Assembly: GCA_030614035.1 (NCBI GenBank)
Contig: JAUWKW010000131.1
Coordinates: 1-5,077 of the forward strand
Length of the DNA: 5,077 nucleotides
Origin: Chromatiales bacterium
GTDB lineage: Bacteria > Pseudomonadota > Gammaproteobacteria > Steroidobacterales > GCA-2729495
Direction: 5' to 3'
This document shows positions 1 to 5,077 of this stretch, in pieces. The notes beneath the pieces were generated by a model. The model was not told the origin of the DNA. It did not search any database and saw only the letters and a list, made by a program, of their open reading frames with translations. The position numbers and the translations under genes were made by a program. Within the stretch, counting starts at the first letter, position 1. Every line of letters starts with the position of its first letter.

Positions 1-839
1 ACCTCGTCTTCGCCCAGAGGCGCACCGTGGGTTTTCTCACTGCCTTTAAGGTTTGGCGCGCCATACCCGATGATGGTCTGGCAGCAGATCAATGATGGCC
101 GGTCAACACAGTCCAGCGCGCCGCTGATTGCGGCTTTGACCGCCTCGGGATCGTGGCCGTCGACCTTGGCATTGACATCCCAGCCGTAAGCGCGGAACCG
201 CTCCGGCGTATCGTCACGGAACCAGCCCTCAACCTTGCCATCGATGGAAATGCCGTTGTCGTCGTAGAAACAGATCAGCTTGCCCAGACCGAGGGTGCCG
301 GCGAGCGAGCAGACCTCATGCGATATCCCTTCCATCAGGCAGCCGTCGCCGAGGAACACATAGGTGTGGTGGTCCACGACGGGAAACCCAGGCCGGTTGA
401 AGCGTGCCGCCAGAGTCCTTTCCGCCAGCGCCATGCCGACCGCATTGCCCAGGCCCTGCCCCAGCGGCCCGGTGGTGGTCTCGATGCCGATGTCCAGGTC
501 GTACTCCGGGTGCCCGGCGGTTCGGTAACCCAACTGACGAAAGTGACGCAGCTCATCGATGTCAATCGGATAGCCGGTCAGGTGAGCCACGGCATACAAC
601 AACATGGACCCATGGCCATTGGATAATACAAAGCGATCCCGGTTCGGCCACCTGGGATTTGCCGGGCTGTGCTGCAGGAAATCGTTCCACAGCACTTCGG
701 CGATGTCGGCCATACCCATCGGCATGCCCGGGTGACCTGAATTCGCTGCTTGCACCGCATCCATTGCCAACGCGCGCACAGCATTCGCCAAATCCCGGCG
801 GGTGGGTGGTCCGATGGCGGTTCCTGCTGTCGAAGCCAT
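1..839 (-). CDS. tkt: Transketolase, N-terminal part (runs off left edge)
   Basis: Transketolase is a cytosolic, thiamine-diphosphate (ThDP)-dependent enzyme that moves two-carbon units between ketose and aldose phosphates in the pentose phosphate (or Calvin) pathway. The 279 codons present translate without interruption into the ThDP/PP domain. Visible landmarks are SGHPG with H36, NGHGS with H76, GHPE with H110, the ThDP/Mg motif GDG at 164-166 (D165) closing at N195 in DDNGISIDG, and H271 in THGAPLG. By family knowledge these match E. coli TktA H26, H66, H100, D155, N185 and H261, with a constant offset of ten. Roughly 380 residues (Pyr and C-terminal domains) lie beyond the window. The start at 839 is the only plausible one: no in-frame ATG, GTG or TTG was found in the roughly 80 bases upstream. 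It gives an N-terminus slightly longer than usual. The Shine-Dalgarno is weak (AAGAC). The gene is divergent from metK. Family assignment is certain; the symbol (tkt, tktA or cbbT) is not resolvable here. Confidence 0.97.
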   Translation of the reverse strand, partial: MASTAGTAIGPPTRRDLANAVRALAMDAVQAANSGHPGMPMGMADIAEVLWNDFLQHSPANPRWPNRDRFVLSNGHGSMLLYAVAHLTGYPIDIDELRHFRQLGYRTAGHPEYDLDIGIETTTGPLGQGLGNAVGMALAERTLAARFNRPGFPVVDHHTYVFLGDGCLMEGISHEVCSLAGTLGLGKLICFYDDNGISIDGKVEGWFRDDTPERFRAYGWDVNAKVDGHDPEAVKAAISGALDCVDRPSLICCQTIIGYGAPNLKGSEKTHGAPLGEDE

Positions 840-942
840 GTTTGTCTTGGATCGCGAGCCGCGAGCCGGCCCTGAGGCCGCGCATTGTCGCTTACTCGTC
901 GGGCGCTCGCAATAATCACCGCAGCCCGATAGCCGGTTGCCG

Positions 943-953
943 GACATTATGTC
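943..953. promoter_or_regulatory. 11-bp palindrome between tkt and metK, possible operator
   Basis: The sequence GACAT-T-ATGTC is a perfect inverted repeat with 5-bp arms around one central base. It lies in the divergent intergenic region, about 45 bp upstream of the metK -10 box. Such a site suits a dimeric repressor that could act on either gene. It overlaps a second, mutually exclusive small hairpin (TGTCG 950-954 with CGACA 960-964). It does not match the MetJ box as I know it (AGACGTCT). The minus strand of the palindrome reads CATAAT, so it could instead contain a -10 element for tkt. No binding protein is encoded in the window. Confidence 0.3.
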
Positions 954-974
954 GTTCGGCGACACATCGAGGGC

Positions 975-1004
975 CGCACAGCCGGGGCAAGCTGCGGTTA
1001 TAAT
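975..1004 (+). promoter_or_regulatory. Candidate sigma-70 promoter for metK
   Basis: A perfect TATAAT sits at 999-1004. The best -35 at a sensible distance is CGCACA at 975-980, with an 18-bp spacer, and it matches TTGACA only in the last three bases. Transcription would begin near 1011, giving a short leader of about 26 nucleotides. That is too short for a riboswitch, unless a second promoter lies further upstream. The -10 is convincing. The weak -35 suggests an activator or a modest basal rate, which is inference. Confidence 0.5.
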
Positions 1005-1036
1005 TCATCGCTTCCGCCACAATAACGAGACAGCAA

Positions 1037-2197
1037 ATGGCCAAACGCTACCAATTCACATCCGAATCCGTCTCCGAGGGACATCCCGACAAGATGTCGG
1101 ACCAGATATCCGATGCCGTCCTCGACGCGATGATTGCCGATGACCCGACGGCCAGGGTTGCGGTGGAAACATTGGTCAAAACCGGATTCGTGGTGGTGGC
1201 AGGTGAGGCCACAACTTCCGCACAGCCTGACATCGAGGAATTGATTCGCGGGGTCGTGGTGGATATCGGGTATGACCACTCGGACCTCGGCTTTGACGGC
1301 CGCTCCTGTGCAGTCCTCAATGCCATCGGCAAGCAGTCGCCCGACATCGCGCAAGGGGTTGACCGCAAGGATCCGCGTGAGCAGGGCGCCGGCGACCAGG
1401 GTCTGATGTTCGGTTATGCCAGCAACGAAACTGCCGTGCTGATGCCGGCCCCAATTACGCTGGCGCATCAATTGGTGGCGCAACAGGCAGCAGTGCGCAA
1501 GGATGGCCAACTAAAGTGGCTGCGACCAGATGCAAAGAGCCAGGTCACCTTGACCTACGAAGACGATAAACCGGTTGGCATTGACGCGGTGGTTCTGTCG
1601 ACCCAGCACGCACCGGACGTCAGCAACGACGAAATTCGCGAAGGTGTCATGGAACTGATCATCAAACCGATACTGCCAACCGAATGGTTGGGCCGGAATA
1701 CCCGTTATCACATCAATCCTACCGGGCGCTTCGAGGTCGGCGGGCCGGTCGGAGACTGCGGCCTGACCGGAAGAAAAATTATTGTCGACACCTATGGTGG
1801 CATGGCCCGACACGGTGGCGGCGCATTCTCGGGTAAGGACCCGTCCAAGGTCGATCGCTCGGCGGCCTACGCATGTCGCTACGTTGCCAAGAATATCGTT
1901 GCGGCCGGCCTGGCCGACCGCTGCGAAGTTCAGGTGTCGTATGCGATCGGTGTCGCCGAGCCGACGTCAATCAACGTCGAAACTTTCGGCACTGGCAAAA
2001 TTGCCGAGGAGCGGCTGACGGCATTGGTCAGGCAACACTTCGATCTGACGCCTTACGGTATTCTTGAAATGCTCGATCTGATCCGGCCCATTTACAGGTC
2101 TACCGCGGCATACGGCCATTTTGGTCGCGAGGAGCCGCAGTTTACCTGGGAGAAAACCGACAAAGCCGATGAACTGAAAGTCGAGACCGCTGCCTGA
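1037..2197 (+). CDS. metK: S-adenosylmethionine synthetase (methionine adenosyltransferase)
   Basis: MetK condenses methionine with ATP to give S-adenosylmethionine, phosphate and diphosphate. It is a cytosolic tetramer. The 386 residues are close to the E. coli enzyme (384) and appear complete. Visible motifs are SEGHPDK near the N-terminus (H16, D18), the first family signature [12 protein letters not shown] at 117-128, K167, D240, R246 and K247 in the DCGLTGRKI segment, and the second signature GGGAFSGKD at 260-268 with K267, then K271 and D273. These line up with the known E. coli catalytic residues at a constant offset of two. The mobile active-site loop falls at about 99-111. The ATG at 1037 is preceded by ACGAGA (1025-1030), one mismatch from AGGAGA, six bases upstream. 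Its own promoter is likely the TATAAT at 999-1004. The gene is followed after 57 bp by ahcY on the same strand, the next step of the methyl cycle, so the two are probably co-transcribed. Confidence 0.99.
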   Translation: MAKRYQFTSESVSEGHPDKMSDQISDAVLDAMIADDPTARVAVETLVKTGFVVVAGEATTSAQPDIEELIRGVVVDIGYDHSDLGFDGRSCAVLNAIGKQSPDIAQGVDRKDPREQGAGDQGLMFGYASNETAVLMPAPITLAHQLVAQQAAVRKDGQLKWLRPDAKSQVTLTYEDDKPVGIDAVVLSTQHAPDVSNDEIREGVMELIIKPILPTEWLGRNTRYHINPTGRFEVGGPVGDCGLTGRKIIVDTYGGMARHGGGAFSGKDPSKVDRSAAYACRYVAKNIVAAGLADRCEVQVSYAIGVAEPTSINVETFGTGKIAEERLTALVRQHFDLTPYGILEMLDLIRPIYRSTAAYGHFGREEPQFTWEKTDKADELKVETAA

Positions 2198-2199
2198 CG

Positions 2200-2231
2200 A
2201 CCGAACAGCTTCAGGTACAAACCGAACGCTT
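2200..2231 (+). repeat. Spaced direct repeat in the metK-ahcY gap
   Basis: ACCGAACAGCTT at 2200-2211 recurs as ACCGAACGCTT at 2221-2231, with one base deleted. The start-to-start distance is 21 bp, about two turns of DNA. The repeat lies just after the metK stop and just before the ahcY Shine-Dalgarno. It could be a tandem operator, a small duplication, or chance. No good promoter accompanies it: AT-rich TTAAAT at 2230-2235 is too close to the ribosome binding site to serve as a -10. Confidence 0.35.
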
Positions 2232-2243
2232 AAATACTCAATG

Positions 2244-2248
2244 AGGAG
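2244..2248 (+). promoter_or_regulatory. Strong Shine-Dalgarno for ahcY
   Basis: AGGAG lies six bases before the ATG at 2255, close to ideal spacing, and fixes that start. It is clearly stronger than the metK site (ACGAGA). If the two genes share an mRNA, AhcY would be expected to be translated at least as well as MetK. That matches the usual need to keep S-adenosylhomocysteine low, but the link is inference. Confidence 0.8.
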
Positions 2249-2254
2249 AAACAT

Positions 2255-3673
2255 ATGAGCACGGATCCCGCCGTGGCTTTAACGCAAGATTACAAGGTGG
2301 CCGATCTGTCGCTGGCAGATTGGGGCCGTAAGGAAATCGCGATCGCAGAAACCGAGATGCCCGGACTGATGGCAGTGCGCAAGGAGGTCGCCGGCCAACA
2401 ACCGCTCAAAGGTGCCCGGATCGCAGGGTCACTGCACATGACCATTCAGACCGCCGTGCTGATCGAAACGCTGGTTGCACTGGGTGCCGAGCTGCGCTGG
2501 GCATCCTGCAATATTTATTCCACTCAAGACCACGCGGCGGCAGCGATAGCCGCTGCCGGAGTCCCGGTATTCGCGTTCAAGGGCGAGTCCCTGGACGAAT
2601 ATTGGGAATACACGCACCAAATCATGGACTGGCCGGACGGCGGTTTGCCAAATCGCATTCTGGACGACGGTGGCGACGCAACGCTGCTGGTCATTCTCGG
2701 CGCCAAAGCCGAGCAAGACCCGTCGGTATTGGACAACCCAAGCAGCGAAGAAGAGCAGGCGCTGTTCGCTGCGATACGCAAGCGGCTGGACAGCCACCCG
2801 GGCTGGTATGCCAAGCTTCACGATGCCATCGGTGGTGTCACGGAGGAAACCACGACCGGCGTCCAACGCCTGTATCAAATGCAAAAAGACGGTGAGTTGC
2901 CGTTCCCCGCGATCAACGTCAATGATTCCGTCACCAAATCGAAATTCGACAACCTGTACGGCTGCCGGGAATCGCTGGTCGACGGCATCAAGCGAGCGAC
3001 CGATGTCATGATAGCCGGTAAAACTGCCCTGATCTGTGGCTACGGGGATGTCGGCAAAGGCTGCGCGCAATCATTGCGGGGTCTGGGTGCAACCGTGTGG
3101 GTCACCGAAATCGATCCGATCTGTGCGCTGCAGGCGGCCATGGAAGGTTACCGCGTCGTGACGATGGACGACGCGTGCGACCAGGTAGACATATTCGTGA
3201 CCGCCACCGGCAATTACCACGTCATCAATCACGATCAGATGGCCAAAATGAAAAACCAGGCGATCGTCTGCAATATTGGTCATTTCGACAACGAAATCGA
3301 CGTTGCCAGCCTGCGTGACTATCAATGGGAAAACATCAAACCCCAGGTCGACCATGTGATCTTCCCGGATGGCAAGCGGATTATCCTGCTCGCCGAGGGG
3401 CGTCTCGTAAACCTGGGCTGCGCTACGGGGCATCCAAGTTTTGTCATGTCCAATTCGTTCACCAACCAAACGATGGCGCAAATCGAGCTGTGGCAGAACA
3501 CCGATAAATACGGTAATGAGGTTTACGTGCTGCCGAAACACCTGGACGAGAAAGTAGCCCAGTTGCATCTGAATAAACTGGGAGTAAGCTTGACGCGGTT
3601 GTCTCAGCAACAGGCGGACTACATAGGGGTTTCGCCGGACGGGCCATACAAGCCCGACTATTATCGCTACTGA
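2255..3673 (+). CDS. ahcY: S-adenosylhomocysteine hydrolase (adenosylhomocysteinase)
   Basis: AhcY reversibly hydrolyses S-adenosylhomocysteine to homocysteine and adenosine, using tightly bound NAD+, and so relieves product inhibition of methyltransferases. It acts in the cytosol as a tetramer. At 472 residues it is the long bacterial form: human SAHase has 432, and the extra ~40 residues lie at about 150-190. Visible catalytic or binding residues are H61 (SLHMT), the DDGG at 137-140, E197/E198 in EETTTG, K228, D232, N233 and C237 in [15 protein letters not shown], the Rossmann glycine motif GYGDVGKG at 262-269, H343 in GHFDNEID and H393 in ATGHPSF. The C-terminal tail ends KPDYYRY, with K466 and Y470, which in the family reach into the partner subunit's NAD site. 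Nothing is missing. The start follows a strong AGGAG. The gene sits 57 bp after metK. No riboswitch of the SAH class is visible in that gap. Confidence 0.99.
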   Translation: MSTDPAVALTQDYKVADLSLADWGRKEIAIAETEMPGLMAVRKEVAGQQPLKGARIAGSLHMTIQTAVLIETLVALGAELRWASCNIYSTQDHAAAAIAAAGVPVFAFKGESLDEYWEYTHQIMDWPDGGLPNRILDDGGDATLLVILGAKAEQDPSVLDNPSSEEEQALFAAIRKRLDSHPGWYAKLHDAIGGVTEETTTGVQRLYQMQKDGELPFPAINVNDSVTKSKFDNLYGCRESLVDGIKRATDVMIAGKTALICGYGDVGKGCAQSLRGLGATVWVTEIDPICALQAAMEGYRVVTMDDACDQVDIFVTATGNYHVINHDQMAKMKNQAIVCNIGHFDNEIDVASLRDYQWENIKPQVDHVIFPDGKRIILLAEGRLVNLGCATGHPSFVMSNSFTNQTMAQIELWQNTDKYGNEVYVLPKHLDEKVAQLHLNKLGVSLTRLSQQQADYIGVSPDGPYKPDYYRY

Positions 3674-3686
3674 CCAAGTAGCGATA
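3662..3686 (+). terminator. Perfect hairpin spanning the ahcY stop codon; possible 3'-end element
   Basis: TATCGCTAC at 3662-3670 pairs perfectly with GTAGCGATA at 3678-3686, giving a 9-bp stem and a 7-base loop (TGACCAA) that contains the TGA stop. The left arm encodes the last residues of AhcY. No run of T follows on either strand, so it is not a standard intrinsic terminator. It may be a weak terminator, a block against 3' exonucleases that defines the metK-ahcY mRNA end, or an imprecise bidirectional signal. The structure is seen directly; the function is inferred. Confidence 0.4.
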
Positions 3687-3762
3687 CTGAGCCGATGCCT
3701 CACGCCAGCGGCAAACATCACGGGGGTGTGACACAAGCCCGGTCGGTCGATCGGAGCTAGGC

Positions 3763-3768
3763 TATATT
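3763..3768 (+). promoter_or_regulatory. Possible -10 box for the cpdA operon
   Basis: TATATT matches TATAAT in five of six positions and lies 57 bp before the cpdA start, in the 152-bp gap after ahcY. No good -35 is found 16-18 bp upstream (CGGTCG at 3740-3745 is poor). If real, it would separate cpdA from the metK-ahcY unit, agreeing with the hairpin at the ahcY end. The rest of this gap (3687-3825) holds no gene or tRNA that I can see. Confidence 0.3.
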
Positions 3769-3825
3769 GGCCCGCACTTAGGAACACGCCCGCGGATGCA
3801 GAACATTGCATAACGGTGAGCCAAG

Positions 3826-4590
3826 GTGCCAACTAAACCGCTCAGACTGCTTCACGTCACCGACCACCACCTGCACGCCCACTCCGAAAGCAGGATGCGT
3901 GGGTTGAACACCTACGACACATTGTTGGCCGTTATTGAACATGTACGGGCAGGTGAGCTGAAACCGGATGCGGTACTCGCGACCGGCGATCTGGTTCAGG
4001 ATGAGACGCGCAAGGGATACGAACGGTTCATGAAACTGCTTGGGAGCTTCGGTGTGCCGGTGCATTGTATTCCCGGCAATCATGATGCTCCGCAGATCAT
4101 GGCAGAAATGCTGAATACACCGCCCTTCCAGTTCTGCGGAACGGCAAATTACGGCAACTGGTGCATCATCATGCTAAACAGTGCCTGCGTTGGTGATGAC
4201 GGAGGGCGACTGACCAACGATCAGCTTGAGTTCCTGGATCGAACTCTGGCGTCCAACTCTGCGCACTATGTGCTCGTGTGTCTGCACCACCAACCAGTTC
4301 CGATGGGCAGCCACTGGCTCGACGGAGTGGGACTGCGTAACAGTGACGATTTTCTGGAAATTATCGATCGCTACCAGCATGTGCAGGGCATAGTCTGGGG
4401 ACATGTCCATCAAGCGTCTGACCGCCGCAGAAACGGCGTCAGGCTTTTCAGCTCGCCGTCTACCTGCTCACAGTTCCTGCCAAACAGCGATGATTTTGCG
4501 CTCGACTCCCGTCCGCCGGGGTACCGTTGGCTGGAATTGCGAGACACCGGCAGCATCGACACCAATGTAGTCTGGTTGGAGGCATCATGA
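3826..4590 (+). CDS. cpdA: 3',5'-cyclic AMP phosphodiesterase, CpdA/Icc type
   Basis: CpdA is a cytosolic class III cyclic nucleotide phosphodiesterase of the calcineurin-like metallophosphoesterase fold; it hydrolyses cAMP to AMP and so tunes CRP signalling. The 254 residues (E. coli 275) contain the full metal-ligand set: D13 and H15 (TDHHLH), D55 (ATGDLVQDE), N85 and H86 (PGNHD), H154/H155 (LHHQPVPMGSHWLD), and H193 and H195 (GHVH). The stretch VGLRNSDDF and the C-terminal FSSPSTCSQFLPNSDDF resemble CpdA more closely than generic phosphoesterases. The GTG at 3826 is preferred for three reasons: an in-frame TGA lies at 3817-3819, GGTGAG (3815-3820) is a Shine-Dalgarno five bases upstream, and the next in-frame start (M24) would remove D13 and H15. 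The stop overlaps the next gene as ATGA, so the two are probably translationally coupled. Substrate is inferred from family resemblance; other cyclic nucleotides are possible. Confidence 0.93.
   Translation: MPTKPLRLLHVTDHHLHAHSESRMRGLNTYDTLLAVIEHVRAGELKPDAVLATGDLVQDETRKGYERFMKLLGSFGVPVHCIPGNHDAPQIMAEMLNTPPFQFCGTANYGNWCIIMLNSACVGDDGGRLTNDQLEFLDRTLASNSAHYVLVCLHHQPVPMGSHWLDGVGLRNSDDFLEIIDRYQHVQGIVWGHVHQASDRRRNGVRLFSSPSTCSQFLPNSDDFALDSRPPGYRWLELRDTGSIDTNVVWLEAS
4578..4582 (+). promoter_or_regulatory. Shine-Dalgarno of the TraB/GumN gene, inside the end of cpdA
   Basis: GGAGG lies four bases before the ATG at 4587 and within the last codons of cpdA. It supports this start and indicates that the downstream gene can be initiated by ribosomes that have just finished cpdA. 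The spacing is a little short but the match is strong. Confidence 0.7.
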
Positions 4591-5077
4591 ACAGGCGAAA
4601 ACAGTCATCGAAGCTTGGATCAGGTCGGCGGTTAGTCGGCGCGATCGTGGCGCTGGCGGGTCTGCTGCCGCTGGCTGCGACCGCTCGTGCCGATGCCCTG
4701 CCTGTATGGGAATTGAATGGAACCCAGAACCGCATCCTGATCATGGGCTCGATACATTTTCTGCGTGCCGAGGACCAACCGCTCGCCGACGAGCTTTTCG
4801 ATGCGTACGAGGTGGCCGATGCTTTGTACATGGAAATCGACATGGATGACCTCAACCCGTTCTCGGCCCAGATGATCATGACCGAGTTGGGAACCGATCC
4901 GGATGGCAAAACGCTGCGACAGTTACTGGGTGCGAACACGTACAGAGAAGCCAGCAAAAAAGCTCAAGCGCTGGGTTTGGACCTCGCCATGGTGGATAAC
5001 AGTGAACCGTGGTTTGCGGCACTGTTAATCACGCAGCTTCGACTGATGATGCTCGGATTCGATCCCGGCTTTGGGGT
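4587..5077 (+). CDS. Exported TraB/GumN-family protein, N-terminal part (runs off right edge)
   Basis: The 163 codons present begin with a typical Sec signal peptide: a basic start (MNRRK, more Arg at 14-15), a hydrophobic stretch at about 16-33, and a likely signal peptidase I site after ARA (A35). The mature part opens LPVWELNG, followed by ILIMGSIHFL with the family GxxH motif at G54-H57, and LYMEID with E83. This pattern is that of the TraB/GumN (TraB/PrgY/GumN) family, which shares its GxxH motifs and conserved glutamate with the Tiki metalloproteases. A protease-like or metal-dependent periplasmic role is therefore possible, but bacterial members are mostly uncharacterised. The second, C-terminal GxxH motif expected in the family would lie outside the window, so completeness cannot be judged. 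The start overlaps the cpdA stop by four bases (ATGA). No lipobox cysteine is seen, so it should be soluble in the periplasm or secreted. Confidence 0.85.
   Translation, partial: MNRRKQSSKLGSGRRLVGAIVALAGLLPLAATARADALPVWELNGTQNRILIMGSIHFLRAEDQPLADELFDAYEVADALYMEIDMDDLNPFSAQMIMTELGTDPDGKTLRQLLGANTYREASKKAQALGLDLAMVDNSEPWFAALLITQLRLMMLGFDPGFG

Noticed and set aside
153..626. Plus-strand open frame of 157 codons antisense to transketolase.
   Set aside because: The minus strand encodes an unbroken transketolase with all catalytic motifs. The antisense frame has no recognisable domain, and such frames are common opposite GC-rich genes.
998..1510. Minus-strand open frame of 170 codons overlapping the metK promoter and 5' half.
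   Set aside because: It is the shadow of a clear metK, with no ribosome binding site or domain support recognised.
1962..1979. CGACGT-CAATCA-ACGTCG inverted repeat, reminiscent of met-box elements.
   Set aside because: It is within metK coding sequence (PTSINVET), far from any promoter, and does not fit tandem AGACGTCT boxes.
2004..2035. CGAGGAGCG followed by GTCAGGC, resembling the conserved core of the SAH riboswitch that often precedes ahcY.
   Set aside because: It lies inside the metK coding region (residues [11 protein letters not shown]), more than 200 bases before ahcY. The pairing partner that should follow AGGC (CUCG) is absent, and the codons encode a segment typical of MetK.
2538..2558. 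Perfect 8-bp GC-rich hairpin CGGCAGCG / CGCTGCCG in ahcY.
   Set aside because: It falls in an alanine-rich run (AAAAIAAAG) where repeated GCN codons readily give such complementarity; no U-tract follows.
3727..3742. TGTGA half-site upstream of cpdA, suggesting CRP control of the cAMP phosphodiesterase.
   Set aside because: The partner half six bases later reads CCCGG rather than TCACA. A single 5-mer is not evidence of a CRP site.
3796..3813. Mini-ORF ATG-CAG-AAC-ATT-GCA-TAA (MQNIA) just before cpdA, a possible leader peptide.
   Set aside because: It has no Shine-Dalgarno at proper spacing and no attenuator-like structure; a five-codon frame is expected by chance.
2429..3832. Two abutting minus-strand open frames (2429-3070 and 3071-3832) in one frame, covering most of ahcY.
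   Set aside because: They mirror the ahcY codon pattern, have no domain resemblance, and are explained by GC bias at the third codon position.

Overview
This window looks like ordinary chromosomal housekeeping DNA from a moderately GC-rich proteobacterium, most likely a gammaproteobacterium. The support is a transketolase gene divergent from metK, a long-form AhcY, a CpdA/Icc-type cAMP phosphodiesterase and an exported TraB/GumN-family protein. AhcY points away from enterobacteria, which break down S-adenosylhomocysteine with Pfs/LuxS. This placement rests on protein resemblance and gene order only; no rRNA or marker tree was available.

Layout. Positions 1-839 (minus strand) hold the N-terminal 279 codons of transketolase, which runs off the left edge. 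A 197-bp divergent intergenic region (840-1036) carries a good -10 box for metK, an 11-bp palindrome and a long-range inverted repeat. Then come metK (1037-2197) and ahcY (2255-3673), separated by 57 bp that hold a spaced direct repeat and a strong Shine-Dalgarno. A perfect 9-bp hairpin spans the ahcY stop codon. After 152 bp with a possible weak promoter, cpdA (3826-4590, GTG start) overlaps by four bases (ATGA) a secreted TraB/GumN-family gene (4587 onward) that runs off the right edge.

How the genes work together. MetK makes S-adenosylmethionine from methionine and ATP. After methyl transfer, AhcY splits the inhibitory product S-adenosylhomocysteine into homocysteine and adenosine, so metK-ahcY is a compact activated-methyl-cycle unit. 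Transketolase serves the pentose phosphate or Calvin pathway and is a neighbour rather than a pathway partner. CpdA hydrolyses cAMP to AMP and is translationally coupled to an envelope or periplasmic TraB/GumN protein of unknown role. All catalytic residues I could check in the four metabolic enzymes are present, and no gene shows a frameshift.

I found no mobile element, CRISPR array, tRNA, rRNA or convincing riboswitch, and no stretch longer than 300 bases without a gene. I do not see an undescribed system here. The points worth a second look are candidate regulatory elements and the cpdA-TraB/GumN coupling.
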